From contig NZ_QWGB01000008.1 in NCBI RefSeq assembly GCF_003576345.1, forward strand, positions 1 through 64,000: a DNA stretch of 64,000 nucleotides, given 5' to 3'. Positions 16,077 through 25,146 of the stretch are shown here, one piece after another. The DNA is from Henriciella barbarensis. GTDB taxonomy: Bacteria; Pseudomonadota; Alphaproteobacteria; Caulobacterales; Hyphomonadaceae. The position numbers and the translations under genes were made by a program. The notes beneath the pieces were generated by a model, which was not told the origin of the DNA, did no database searches, and saw only the letters and a program-made list of their open reading frames with translations. Within the stretch, counting starts at the first letter, position 1. The number at the start of each line of letters is the position of its first letter.

Positions 16077-16625
16077 ATGAGCTCTCTTACCCCCCGGCAG
16101 GCAGCTGGGTGCATTGCAGCGTGCACCTTGCTCCTGGTCTCCGCCTGCGCAGGCCACCCTGACGGCCATGCCGGCGGCCCCCAGGGCCCAGGTCCGCGCC
16201 AGGTATCTGGCCCGGTTGCCCCGCCAACTGCACTGCTCTTCACTGGATTTGACGAGAACGGGGACATGTTTGTGAGCGAAGCAGAGTTGCATGCCGGGCT
16301 GAATAGCGCCTGGCCGACCTTTGCTGATGGTGAACATTCTACATCGACATTATCGCTGGATAACTGGCTGGAACGCGCACTCGGCTCAGCGGATACGGAG
16401 CTCTCGCCGATTGCTTTTGACAGCAATATCGACAGCGTCATATCGCGCCGCGAATTTGATGTGCGCTTTGCTGCCGTTTTTGAAAGGCTGGATAAGGACG
16501 AGAATGGTGAGCTCACGCGAGCGGAACTTTTGTTCACGCCGGCACGAGCCAGTCGGCAAAGCTCAAGTCAGTCCGGCGGTCGTGCCCGTGAGGGCCGACC
16601 GCGCGGACGCCCCCAGCGGCAATAG
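16077..16625 (+). CDS. EF-hand calcium-binding lipoprotein
   Basis: 182 residues. A lipoprotein signal peptide ends in LLLVSAC, with the lipid-accepting Cys at residue 24. Three EF-hand-like loops follow: FDENGDMFVSEAEL, FDSNIDSVISRREF and LDKDENGELTRAEL, the first and third with the full Dx[DN]x[DN]G/x...E pattern. The C-terminus is Ser/Arg/Gly-rich and basic. ATG at 16077 with GAAAGGA upstream is preferred over an in-frame TTG at 16062. Probably a periplasm-facing Ca2+ sensor or buffer; no partner is evident. Confidence 0.85.
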   Translation: MSSLTPRQAAGCIAACTLLLVSACAGHPDGHAGGPQGPGPRQVSGPVAPPTALLFTGFDENGDMFVSEAELHAGLNSAWPTFADGEHSTSTLSLDNWLERALGSADTELSPIAFDSNIDSVISRREFDVRFAAVFERLDKDENGELTRAELLFTPARASRQSSSQSGGRAREGRPRGRPQRQ

Positions 16626-16656
16626 ATAAATTCGCCAATTGGAGAACGAAGACGTA

Positions 16657-16692
16657 GAACCGGACGGGCCGCTGACGCCGTCCGTCCGGTTC
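16657..16692. terminator. Hairpin between convergent EF-hand and crotonase genes
   Basis: GAACCGGACGG (16657-16667) pairs perfectly with CCGTCCGGTTC (16682-16692), an 11-bp GC-rich stem with a 14-base loop, between two convergent genes. No T-tract follows on either strand, so it may be a transcript-stabilising hairpin or a Rho-dependent end. Confidence 0.5.
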
Positions 16693-16706
16693 CTGAATGA
16701 GGGCGA

Positions 16707-17627
16707 TCAGCCGCCCTTCTTGGAAATCCACTTGAAGGACGGGTCCTTCCACCATGGGAAGAAGCTCGGCATGTCCTTGGAGACAGAGCCTTCATACTTC
16801 GCGGGGCGCTTTTCGAGGAAGCTCATCACGCCTTCCTTCGCGTCGGCAGACTGGCCGCGCTCATAGATGGAAGCTGAATCGACGATGTGAGCGTCCATCG
16901 GATGCTCTGCACCCAGCATGCGCCACATCATGTGACGGGTCACCGCGTTTGAGACCGGCGCTGTGTTGTCAGCGATTTCACGTGCGAGTTCCCTGGCGCG
17001 GGACATGAGGTCCGCCTGCGGCACGACCTCTGAAACAAGACCACCGGCGAGGGCTTCGGCAGCCGGGAAGACGCGGCCGGTATAACACCATTCCAGCGCC
17101 TTGGAGATACCGACGAGGCGCGGGAGGAACCAGCTGGACGCCGCTTCCGGGTTGATGCCGCGCTTATTGAACACGAAGCCGAAGCGAGCATTGTCCGAAG
17201 CGATCCGGATGTCCATTGGCAGTTGCATCGTCACACCGATACCGACGGCCGCGCCATTGATCGCCCCGATCACCGGCTTCAGGCTTTCGAAGATGCGCAG
17301 GGTGACGCGGCCGCCGCCATCGCGCTGAATGTCTTCCTTGTTGGTACGGCCGGCTTCGCCAGAGTCAGCGCGGGCATCATAGTCGAAGGTCTTTGCGCCC
17401 TCGGAAAGGTCGGCGCCGGCACAGAAAGCACGTTCGCCCGATCCGGTGACGATGACGGCCTTGATGTCGTCATCCTTGTCGGTCTCGTCGAAGGCGGCGA
17501 TCATCTCCTGCATCATCTTGCCGGTGAAGGCATTCATCTTGTCAGGGCGATGCAGGGTCAGCACCGCAATGCCGTCTTCCTTCTCCAGTTTGATCTGTTC
17601 GAATTCCTTGATCACGGTCGCGCTCAT
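16707..17627 (-). CDS. Enoyl-CoA hydratase/isomerase (crotonase family)
   Basis: 306 residues starting at MSATVIKEF. Crotonase landmarks are visible: LTLHRPDKMNAF, then the oxyanion-hole segment SGERAFCAGADLSEG, then INGAAVGIGVTMQLPMDIR and GINPEAASSWFLPRLVG with the catalytic-type Glu. The C-terminal extension (EKRPAKYEGSVSKDMPSFF) matches the crotonase/ECHDC subgroup that acts on acyl-CoA in fatty acid oxidation. The reading frame continues upstream without a stop through the neighbouring genes, but that part is an antisense shadow; the ATG at 17627 is the sensible start. Confidence 0.88.
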   Translation of the reverse strand: MSATVIKEFEQIKLEKEDGIAVLTLHRPDKMNAFTGKMMQEMIAAFDETDKDDDIKAVIVTGSGERAFCAGADLSEGAKTFDYDARADSGEAGRTNKEDIQRDGGGRVTLRIFESLKPVIGAINGAAVGIGVTMQLPMDIRIASDNARFGFVFNKRGINPEAASSWFLPRLVGISKALEWCYTGRVFPAAEALAGGLVSEVVPQADLMSRARELAREIADNTAPVSNAVTRHMMWRMLGAEHPMDAHIVDSASIYERGQSADAKEGVMSFLEKRPAKYEGSVSKDMPSFFPWWKDPSFKWISKKGG

Positions 17628-17816
17628 CGGACGTGTCTCCCTTTTTGACTGCGGTTTCGCCAGCCAGTGAGGCGAGGTTCCCCCGCGTTCGTCAAGCGCG
17701 ATTTCAATAACGTGCCCTTGCGAAACCTTTGGGCGCCGACTTGCGCCACCGAGCCCCATATGCTCTTCAAGAGTGCGCAAAACTGTACGATAACAGGGCG
17801 ATGGGGGACGTTGATT

Positions 17817-18533
17817 ATGCGGTTTGTATTCTTGTTTATGGCGATGACCGGACTGGCGGCCACGAGTTCGGCACAGACAGTCTGGGGCATTGAAGCCTAT
17901 AGCGACGTTTGCCGGGTCGCTCTGATTGAAGATGACAACCGGATCGGACAGGGCATCATCGATCATCTTGATGAAGGCTGCCGTGTCGGACCGTTTGAGC
18001 GATATGCTGTAGGTAATCGCGGCGAGGTTCGTTTCCTCGGCGCAAGTGGTGACATCCTGATGTCGGTCATGCCCGACGGCCCTGGCTATGAAGGGTATGT
18101 CGGCGATGGAGAGCCGGTGACAATGACCGTCATGAGTAACGACGGTGCTAGACGCTATTCTGCACCGGAACGGCCACGTCCTCTGGCAAGACCACATCGC
18201 GCACCGGCGGGCGTCAGCAAACCGGCCGCGGCAGACTGCGTGCGCTATTACGACACCGGTCAATGCGCGCAGGATCACGATCTCGGTCTGCCGGGTAGCC
18301 GGTTCGATCTTTTGCCCATCGAGACCCGCGCGCGGATGAACAAGCGCTTCATGGCGAGCCTCAACTCCTCGATCGAAGGCCAGATTAATGCTGGCGTCTG
18401 CGTGGAGGTGCGCAACTGCACCGAGCGCATGATTGACGATGAGATCTGGTGCGAGATCGACCATGATGGCGACTGGTCCTGGATCCTGAAACAGGATGCG
18501 CAATTCGTATATGCTGGTGCCGGTTGCGGCTGA
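17817..18533 (+). CDS. Secreted protein of unknown function
   Basis: 238 residues with a clear signal peptide (MRFVFLFMAMTGLAATSSAQ, cleavage after about residue 20). The first half contains CRVALIEDDN ... EGCRVGPFERYAVG ... FLGASGDILMSV, a pattern of strands with two cysteines reminiscent of the small beta-barrel of AprI/Inh-type protease inhibitors; this is a weak resemblance only. A basic, Pro/Arg-rich linker follows (residues about 115-140) and the C-terminal part has six more cysteines, suggesting a disulfide-bonded domain. The ATG at 17817 is chosen because of the signal peptide; the frame is open upstream. It diverges from the crotonase gene. Confidence 0.75.
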   Translation: MRFVFLFMAMTGLAATSSAQTVWGIEAYSDVCRVALIEDDNRIGQGIIDHLDEGCRVGPFERYAVGNRGEVRFLGASGDILMSVMPDGPGYEGYVGDGEPVTMTVMSNDGARRYSAPERPRPLARPHRAPAGVSKPAAADCVRYYDTGQCAQDHDLGLPGSRFDLLPIETRARMNKRFMASLNSSIEGQINAGVCVEVRNCTERMIDDEIWCEIDHDGDWSWILKQDAQFVYAGAGCG

Positions 18534-18689
18534 GCTTACCGGGACGGTTTGCCTGATCCATGCACGCCGGGACGATCTGGCGCTGCTGGCTGTTCTGGAC
18601 TTCAGTCCGGAGCCGGGCAAGGTTTGAGCAAATCGATGCGTCCAACACGTATGAAGACGGTTGGGCGTCCCATCATCCGAGCTTGAGCC

Positions 18690-19607
18690 ATGCCTGAATT
18701 TGCCTCCCCCACCACAATAGCGGCGCCCGCCTTCGTGCTGGCGGTGATCTGGGAATGGTGGGCGGTGAAATCGGGCCGCGCGGGCGGACGCTATGAGACG
18801 AAGGATGCGTTTGCCTCCATGGCGATGGGGATCGGCAATCTGGTCGTGAACACGATCACTGGCGCCATCGCCCTCTGGATGATGATGCTGGCCTGGCCCT
18901 ATCGGATTATCGAAATCCCGGTCACCTGGTGGAGCTTTCTGATCCTCTTCGTGGCTTACGACTTCGTCTATTACTGGAAGCATCGCCTCGCCCACCGCGT
19001 GCGCTGGTTCTGGATGGAGCATGTCACGCACCATTCTTCGACCCATTACAATCTGACGACGGCGCTGCGTCAGCCCTGGTTCGGCCCGTTCACCGGCCTC
19101 ATCCTGCTTGGCCTGCCGCTGGTGCTGGTGGGCTTTCACCCGCTTTTCATCTTCTTCGCGGGCGGTCTGAACCTGCTCTACCAGTTCTGGATCCATACTG
19201 AAGCCATCGGAAAGATGCCGCGCTGGTTCGAGGCGGTGATGAATACGCCGTCGCATCACCGGGTCCATCACGCGACCAATCCCAGATACCTCGATGCCAA
19301 TTATGCAGGCGTCTTCATTGTCTGGGACAAGATGTTTGGCAGCTTTATCGAAGAACGCGAGGACGACCGCCCGATCTATGGCATCGTGAAACCGCTGGGC
19401 AGCTATAACCCCGTCCGTATTGCCTTTCATGAGTTCGGCGGACTTTTGAACGACTGTCGGCGCGACGGGTTCAGACCTGACCGCTGGGTGTGCCGGGCAT
19501 TCAATCCCCCGGGCTGGAGCCCTGACGGCCAGCACAATCGAAGCGAAGACATTCGGGCCGCCTGGGCAGAGGCGCAGCAGTCGCGGCCGCAGGCCCTGAG
19601 GGACTGA
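18690..19607 (+). CDS. Fatty acid hydroxylase / sterol desaturase family protein
   Basis: 305 residues, membrane-bound di-iron enzyme. The histidine boxes are complete: HRLAH (about residue 98), HVTHHSSTHYN (about 111) and HRVHH (about 190), with an extra His in the second-last helix. Four or more membrane helices surround them. Members hydroxylate or desaturate lipids such as sterols, carotenoids or fatty acids; the substrate here is unknown. The C-terminal 50 residues are hydrophilic. Confidence 0.9.
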   Translation: MPEFASPTTIAAPAFVLAVIWEWWAVKSGRAGGRYETKDAFASMAMGIGNLVVNTITGAIALWMMMLAWPYRIIEIPVTWWSFLILFVAYDFVYYWKHRLAHRVRWFWMEHVTHHSSTHYNLTTALRQPWFGPFTGLILLGLPLVLVGFHPLFIFFAGGLNLLYQFWIHTEAIGKMPRWFEAVMNTPSHHRVHHATNPRYLDANYAGVFIVWDKMFGSFIEEREDDRPIYGIVKPLGSYNPVRIAFHEFGGLLNDCRRDGFRPDRWVCRAFNPPGWSPDGQHNRSEDIRAAWAEAQQSRPQALRD

Positions 19608-19643
19608 CGGCAAAAGCGACCGGTTTTTTTGAAAGCCTTGCGA

Positions 19644-20012
19644 CTAGCCGCTATCAAAGGCGAATGGCACGCGCGCGTCTGTTCGCGAAAGCGTGGATTC
19701 CCCGACCTTGAAAATGAAGCAGGCAGGTCGAAAGCGCTTCACGCATGTGTCTGGCTTGAGCGCCACCAATAGGGAGAGCCAGGGCTGGTAAGGGGTATGC
19801 CCCCTCCAATCAGTTCTGACGGGCGCGATATCTTCGTAAACATCAACGATAATGAGCCGCCCATGACGCGAAACCGCGAGAGCAACATGACCGCGGATGT
19901 CGTCCGGCAGGTCTGCGCGCCACCTCAGATAAATCGCAACATCGTGCAGGAAGACCGGCCAGAGCCAGACCGGCAGAAGGCTGAGTGTGCGAAGGATGAA
20001 GGCGCGGTTCAT
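19644..20012 (-). CDS. Hypothetical protein
   Basis: 122 residues, no family recognised. The N-terminal 30 residues include a hydrophobic stretch (LSLLPVWLWPVFLHDVAIYL) that could be a membrane anchor; the rest is mixed strand-like sequence with two cysteines near the C-terminus (KPDTCVKRF, RPACFIF). It is convergent with the hydroxylase gene (36-base gap containing a run of seven T) and divergent from the acyl-CoA synthetase gene. A few features of a real gene, but support is modest. Confidence 0.45.
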   Translation of the reverse strand: MNRAFILRTLSLLPVWLWPVFLHDVAIYLRWRADLPDDIRGHVALAVSRHGRLIIVDVYEDIAPVRTDWRGHTPYQPWLSLLVALKPDTCVKRFRPACFIFKVGESTLSRTDARVPFAFDSG

Positions 20013-20209
20013 GTCGATGATTGGACCACGGTCTGGCCGCTGTCGGACGAATTTATTCTGTCCATGAAATCAGTGCGGAAGGAGGGCCGGGTTTCCGCAA
20101 CGTTGGGCATGGACGCATGAGGCCCGCTTGCTAGAAACCTCATCAACGACACGACGCCCGACAGTCATGGCCCGAGGCGCGCCCATACGCACGAGGAGAG
20201 GACCCCCGC

Positions 20210-21760
20210 ATGCACCCTTTTCATTTCGCAAAGTCGAAGCCGAACCATCCCGCCTATATCATGGGAAGTTCCGGTGAGACCGTTACCTTCAAGCAGCTGG
20301 ACGACCGCTCGAACCAGATCGCCCACCTGCTTCGCGAACACGGTATCAATCCGGGTGATACGATCGCCATCTTCGCCGAGAACAGCGCGCGCTATTTCGA
20401 GATTGCCTGGGCCGCGCAGCGTGCAGGTCTCTACTATGTGTGCATCTCTTCGCGCCTGACGGCGCCGGAAGTTCAGTACATCGTCGAGGATTCAGGCTCC
20501 AAGGTGCTGATCGCATCGGCGAGCCTCAGCTCTGTCGCGGCAGAAGTCACTGCGATTACAGAGCTTGAAGCCTACTGGTCCATCGATGGCGAAATCGTGA
20601 CCTATCAGAAGCTTGAGGACCTTGTCGCAAAGAAGCCGACCACGCCCATCGCTGATGAGATGATGGGCACGGACATGCTCTATTCGTCTGGCACGACGGG
20701 ACGTCCGAAAGGTATCCGCCCGGCGCTCGAACTGGGTATGCCGATCAATGAGCCGAGTGTGCTCGTCCAGCTCGCCCAGCTGCTGGCCAAGGCGCAGGGC
20801 GACGACATGGTCTACCTGTCGCCTGCTCCGCTTTATCATGCGGCCCCGCTGCGCTGGTGCATGTCCTTCACGCGCATGGGCGCGACGCTGGTCATCATGG
20901 AAAAGTTCGACCCGGAAAAGTATCTGGAGCTGGTCGAGAAGTACAAGGTCACGCACACCCAGCTAGTACCGACCATGTTCGTGAAGATGCTGAAACTGCC
21001 CGAAGAGGTCCGCACCAAGTATGATGTCTCGTCGCTGCGCGCCGCCATCCATGCGGCAGCCCCCTGCCCTGTGCCTGTCAAGCAGCAGATGATCGAATGG
21101 TGGGGTCCTGTGATCGAGGAGTATTATGCCGGGTCTGAGGGCAATGGCATGACCTGGATCAATTCGGAGCAATGGCTCCAGCACAAGGGCTCGGTCGGCC
21201 TGCCGGTCATGGGCGAGCTCCATATCTGCGACGAGGAAGGCAATGAGCTGCCCGTCGGCGAAGCTGGCACCATCTATTACAGCGGCACGACCCCGCCGAA
21301 TTATCATAACGACCCGGAGAAGACGAAGGGCGCACTCAACCCCAAGCATGCTGACTGGTCGACGCTGGGCGATGTTGGCCGGCTCGACAAGGATGGATTT
21401 CTGTACCTCACCGACCGCAAGGCCTTCATGATCATTTCCGGCGGTGTGAACATCTATCCGCAGGAAGCCGAAAACGTGCTGATCACGCACCCGAAAGTGG
21501 CGGATGTCGCCGTCATCGGTGTGCCGAATGACGAGTTTGGCGAAGAAGTGAAGGCGGTTGTCCAGCCTGCCGAGGGCATTCCAGCCGATGAGGCGCTGAA
21601 GGACGAACTACTTGAGTTCTGCCGCTCACAACTCGCAAAGATCAAATGCCCGAAGACGGTCGATTTCGACCCGGCCCTGCCGCGTCACCCGACCGGCAAG
21701 CTCTATAAGCGTCTCGTCCGCGACCGCTATTGGGGCAAAAGCGATTCGACCATCGTCTAG
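20210..21760 (+). CDS. AMP-dependent acyl-CoA synthetase/ligase
   Basis: 516 residues, ANL superfamily. Motifs in order: the ATP loop MLYSSGTTGRPKGI, the A5-type region EEYYAGSEGNGMTW, the hinge region YLTDRKAFMIISGGVNIYP and the C-terminal catalytic Lys in RHPTGKLYKRLVRD. It would activate a fatty or aromatic carboxylic acid to its CoA thioester via the adenylate. The neighbourhood (crotonase, MaoC hydratase) suggests a role in acyl-CoA degradation. Substrate specificity cannot be read from the sequence. Confidence 0.9.
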   Translation: MHPFHFAKSKPNHPAYIMGSSGETVTFKQLDDRSNQIAHLLREHGINPGDTIAIFAENSARYFEIAWAAQRAGLYYVCISSRLTAPEVQYIVEDSGSKVLIASASLSSVAAEVTAITELEAYWSIDGEIVTYQKLEDLVAKKPTTPIADEMMGTDMLYSSGTTGRPKGIRPALELGMPINEPSVLVQLAQLLAKAQGDDMVYLSPAPLYHAAPLRWCMSFTRMGATLVIMEKFDPEKYLELVEKYKVTHTQLVPTMFVKMLKLPEEVRTKYDVSSLRAAIHAAAPCPVPVKQQMIEWWGPVIEEYYAGSEGNGMTWINSEQWLQHKGSVGLPVMGELHICDEEGNELPVGEAGTIYYSGTTPPNYHNDPEKTKGALNPKHADWSTLGDVGRLDKDGFLYLTDRKAFMIISGGVNIYPQEAENVLITHPKVADVAVIGVPNDEFGEEVKAVVQPAEGIPADEALKDELLEFCRSQLAKIKCPKTVDFDPALPRHPTGKLYKRLVRDRYWGKSDSTIV

Positions 21761-21770
21761 AAACGGTGTG

Positions 21771-21795
21771 GCTGGGGTGTCCTAGATGCCCCAGC
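21771..21795. terminator. Hairpin between convergent acyl-CoA synthetase and DUF4870 genes
   Basis: GCTGGGG (21771-21777) pairs with CCCCAGC (21789-21795), overlapping the last codons of the DUF4870 gene. It has a suitable position for ending both convergent transcripts, but no T-tract follows. Confidence 0.35.
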
Positions 21796-22135
21796 TCGCC
21801 GGATCGTCGATTGGCTGTTCCGCCAGAAGGGCCTGCATCCCCTTAACGACGCGGATCACATACCAGACGATCGCGGCCAAGATGATCAGGATGCCGATGA
21901 TGATGATCGTCAGCACGGCGCCAACCACCATGAAGAGCAGCATCTTCCAGAAAATATTGATCTGGTTTTCATAGTGCGAGCGCACCAGCGGCGAGGCGCT
22001 ATCCTTGCCGACATAAGCCATGATGACGCCAACAAGCGCCGATACCCCGATCAGGAAACTGCAGAGATAAAGAATATAGACCAGGTTGGCATTGCCCTTC
22101 TGGCCCGGATCTACGGTGACAACAGGGTCGGACAC
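21782..22135 (-). CDS. DUF4870-like membrane protein
   Basis: 117 residues with three membrane helices: LVYILYLCSFLIGVSALVGVI, a half-buried segment around HYENQINIFWKMLLFMVVGA, and LTIIIIGILIILAAIVWYVI. The pattern of SHYENQ(I/L)xxFW is typical of DUF4870/Tic20-like bacterial proteins. Function unknown. It diverges from the MaoC gene across a 199-base gap in which I see nothing definite. Confidence 0.75.
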   Translation of the reverse strand: MSDPVVTVDPGQKGNANLVYILYLCSFLIGVSALVGVIMAYVGKDSASPLVRSHYENQINIFWKMLLFMVVGAVLTIIIIGILIILAAIVWYVIRVVKGMQALLAEQPIDDPASWGI

Positions 22136-22334
22136 GGCAGAACCTCAGGCGGCTTAAGCGGGCGGTGATGTCAAGCTGTCGGTCGGGAGCGCCATTGGCA
22201 AGAGCTCTTTCAGTTCGCCGGGGCAATTGCCGTCAAACTGCCTCCCCTTGCGCCAAGGCTTGCAGATCGCGTCCAGTTTTCGCAAGAGTACCCGCCAACA
22301 GGCATTCCAATATCTGAGGAAGGAAACACACAAA

Positions 22335-22790
22335 ATGGCTGATCCAATGAAAGTGCACTACAACGACCTGGAATCGATTGCCGGCAAGGAAGTCGGCGTC
22401 TCTGACTGGGTGACGATCGATCAGGACCGCGTGAACAAGTTCGCCGATGCAACCGGCGACCACCAGTGGATTCACGTTGATGTGGAGCGCGCGACGAAGG
22501 AAATGGGCGGCCCCATCGCGCACGGCTTCCTGACGCTGTCGCTGCTGCCGATGCTCGGTGCGCAAGTGATGCGCATCGAAGGCACGACGCGCGGCATCAA
22601 TTACGGCTCTGACAAAGTGCGCTTCACGAATATGGTGCCTGTCGGCTCCAAGGTACGCCTGCGCCAGAAATGCCTCGCTGTTGAGGATAAAGCCGGCGGC
22701 AAGCAGACCCGTATGGAAGCCACGATTGAAGTCGAAGGCCAGGAGCGCCCGGCGCTCGTCGCTGAAACGCTGACGGTCGTCTACGGCTAG
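22335..22790 (+). CDS. MaoC-family (R)-specific enoyl-CoA hydratase
   Basis: 151 residues, one hot-dog fold. The MaoC signature is clear: FADATGDHQWIHVDVERA carries the catalytic Asp and His, followed by GPIAHGFLTLSLLPML and YGSDKVRFTNMVPVGSKVR. It hydrates trans-2-enoyl-CoA to (R)-3-hydroxyacyl-CoA, linking beta-oxidation with other acyl pathways. The ATG at 22335 has GAGGAAGGA upstream; the longer open frame is not used. Confidence 0.92.
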   Translation: MADPMKVHYNDLESIAGKEVGVSDWVTIDQDRVNKFADATGDHQWIHVDVERATKEMGGPIAHGFLTLSLLPMLGAQVMRIEGTTRGINYGSDKVRFTNMVPVGSKVRLRQKCLAVEDKAGGKQTRMEATIEVEGQERPALVAETLTVVYG

Positions 22791-22814
22791 GCCTGAAAAT
22801 CAGGTGCAATGACA

Positions 22815-22848
22815 AGGGGCTGGCGGAGTGATCTGCCGGCCCCTTTTT
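22815..22848 (+). terminator. Rho-independent terminator of the MaoC gene
   Basis: AGGGGCTGGCGGA pairs with TCTGCCGGCCCCT around a GTGA loop (one or two wobble pairs), followed at once by five T residues (22844-22848). It ends the MaoC transcript 25 bases after its stop. Confidence 0.88.
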
Positions 22849-23014
22849 CGTGATTTTCGTCCTTAGAGGCACAAGTCTTGCAGACTCTGACGTTGAATTG
22901 CTGCACAGTTTTTGCGGTAACGGCATCGCACGGGCAAAAAAGAAAATTGCCTCGCAGTGCCTGACTGATGTTGAATAGCCTTTCGGCTGCTTCTTTCAAA
23001 AAGGGTTCCAAGCC

Positions 23015-25054
23015 ATGCTCGTGAAACCAAAGTCCCTTTTCCTGTCGACCTCGGCCCTCGCCCTGCTCGCCCTGCCTGTCATCGCGCAAGGATCGATGCC
23101 GCGATTTGGTGCGATCGATGAGGCCTTTGCTGGTGATGGTGTCTGCAGCGACCCACGCTTTGAAGGCCCGGGCATGGCCGAGACGCCTTCAGAAGATGCG
23201 ATCATGAGCGATGCGGGCGACTGTGTCGTCGCCTGGGAAGCCGGTGAGATCACGCTGATTGAGGTCGAGGCGGACGTGGAAGACGCCGCTGATGAGGTGA
23301 TGGACGCGGACACTGAAACCGAGGTCGACGCTGAAGCAGGTACAGAGCCCGAATTGGAGGGCACGGTAGACCCCGCAGACGCAGAAGCTGCTGATGACGT
23401 CGTCGAAGAGACTGACATGGAGGCTGAAGGCGAAGCTGAAGCGGAAGGCAAAACGGCTGAAGGCGAAGCGGACGTAGACACAGACGCTGAGCTGGATACT
23501 GGCGTCGATCTTGAAGAGGCTGCAGGCGAGACCGAAGCAGACGCGGAGATGGAAGTCGCCGCCGATGATGAAGCTGAGACTGCCGAAACTGAAGAAGCTG
23601 TCGAAGCGGAGGATGTAGCTGCCGCCGACGACGTGGACGCAGAGGGGATGGAGCCGGACGCCGTAGCTGTAGTGGAAGAGGAAGTTCCCGCCCCAGAAGA
23701 GACCTCGGTCGAAGATGACGCCGCTGCGGAAGAAACCGAAGCGGCGGACCTCGATACTGAAGTTGAGACAGATGCTGAGAATGACGCAGACGCCGAGGCT
23801 GACGCTGAGATCGATCCGGCCGCCAACGAAGATGATGTTGCTGCCGGGGGAACAGAGGATCCAGCGCCTGATACCGTTGAGGCATCGGAAGCCGGCGACG
23901 CAGTGACCATGGATGAAGCGGCCGCCGAAGACGAAGAGGCCCTCGAACCAGTTGAGACAGACGAGACGGCTGGCGAAGACGAGGTGATGGCTGAAGATAC
24001 GGTAGACGCCGCTGAAGCCCCGGTCGAAGACGCGGCAGACCTGGCAGACGACGCGCCTGTAGAGGCCGAAACTGAACTGGACGCTGATGACGCGGCAGAT
24101 GAGGTCGACGCTGAAGCGGCAGAGGGCGAGACGGACGTCGCTGCACCTGCAGAAGACGCCGTCGAGGCCGCCGCCGAGGAAACCGATCCCCTCGAACCGG
24201 CTGAGACGGAAGCGGACGCTGAGGCTGAGGCTGAATTGGACGCTGGCGCCGAGGCTGATGTCGCGGAGGATACGTCCGCCGACGCAGCGCCGGACATGAC
24301 CGCCGACCCTGCTAGTGATGAGGCGGCCGAGGTCGAAGACGCCGCCCCTGCCGAAACTGAAGACGAAGCTGTATCAGACGACGCTGCCGAGACTGAACCA
24401 GCAGAAGCAGCGCCAGTCGAGGATGTTACCGAGGACGCGGAACCTGTCGCCGATGCATCCGAAACGGACGAAACCGTGTCTGACGACGCAGCCGCTGAGA
24501 CTGCGCAGGCTTTGCCCGTCACACCTGCTGATAGCGGTATCGATTTCGGCGATGATACCAGCGAGTTTGCCATGGACGGCGAGTGCGATGATGCCCGCTT
24601 CACCGGCGAAGGCATGACATCCACAGCGCTGATCCAGGACGATATCGGCCGCGACGCCACCGATTGCCGCGCGGCGTTCGAAGCAGGTCGGCTGGAACTG
24701 CGCGATGCGGCAGCCACCGCCATGCCGGGTGCAACTGAAGCGCCTGTCGCACCTGCGGTGCCGGAAGAGGAAGCAGAGACCGCTCCGGCGGCGTCTACGG
24801 CAACCACCCCACCGGCCGAAGATGATGTAACACCGCCGGCTGAGAGTTCGTCGTCAGGCGATAACATCTCCTTCAACGGGATCAATTTCGGCGACAATAC
24901 CAGCGCGTGGGCAAATGATGGCGAATGCGACGACCCCCGCTTTGAAGGCGATGGGATGACGCAGACGCCGCTATTGGCCGAGGACGCCTATCGTGACGCG
25001 AATGACTGCCTCGCGGCCTGGCGAACGGGCGGCCTTCGCATCGCTGAGGAATAG
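23015..25054 (+). CDS. Secreted, extremely acidic protein with three two-cysteine modules
   Basis: 679 residues. A signal peptide (cleavage near residue 25, VIA-Q) is followed by a module at about 31-83, a roughly 420-residue Glu/Asp/Ala-rich low-complexity region (about 84-500) and two further modules at about 509-561 and 623-679. Each module reads (I-x-F-G-D/-x-T-S-x-x-)-x-D-G-x-C-x-D-x-R-F-x-G-x-G-M ... D-x-x-D-C-x-A-x-x-x-G: cysteines 44/70, 524/551 and 638/665 lie 26-27 residues apart. The acidic region is built of shifting blocks such as EAEADAE and DADDAADEVDAE and should be disordered and highly negative. No known family is recognised for the whole; the modules could bind metal or form disulfides. 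Stand-alone gene. Confidence 0.85.
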   Translation: MLVKPKSLFLSTSALALLALPVIAQGSMPRFGAIDEAFAGDGVCSDPRFEGPGMAETPSEDAIMSDAGDCVVAWEAGEITLIEVEADVEDAADEVMDADTETEVDAEAGTEPELEGTVDPADAEAADDVVEETDMEAEGEAEAEGKTAEGEADVDTDAELDTGVDLEEAAGETEADAEMEVAADDEAETAETEEAVEAEDVAAADDVDAEGMEPDAVAVVEEEVPAPEETSVEDDAAAEETEAADLDTEVETDAENDADAEADAEIDPAANEDDVAAGGTEDPAPDTVEASEAGDAVTMDEAAAEDEEALEPVETDETAGEDEVMAEDTVDAAEAPVEDAADLADDAPVEAETELDADDAADEVDAEAAEGETDVAAPAEDAVEAAAEETDPLEPAETEADAEAEAELDAGAEADVAEDTSADAAPDMTADPASDEAAEVEDAAPAETEDEAVSDDAAETEPAEAAPVEDVTEDAEPVADASETDETVSDDAAAETAQALPVTPADSGIDFGDDTSEFAMDGECDDARFTGEGMTSTALIQDDIGRDATDCRAAFEAGRLELRDAAATAMPGATEAPVAPAVPEEEAETAPAASTATTPPAEDDVTPPAESSSSGDNISFNGINFGDNTSAWANDGECDDPRFEGDGMTQTPLLAEDAYRDANDCLAAWRTGGLRIAEE

Positions 25055-25146
25055 CCGGTCTTGAGCAACATGTCGCCAGAGGCTGTTGAAAGCGGCCTTC
25101 GCCCCCATATCTCGACTAACAGATATCGAGACAGGAGTTGAACGAC

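Noticed and set aside
16707-19613. 968-codon open frame on the minus strand through three genes
   Set aside because: Only the last 306 codons are the crotonase. The rest is antisense to the secreted protein and hydroxylase genes, has no domain and reflects high GC codon use.
22996-24897. 633-codon Ser/Ala-rich minus-strand open frame
   Set aside because: It is the antisense of the Glu/Asp/Ala-rich repeat gene; repeated GAx/GCx codons read backwards give Ser and Ala. No start context.
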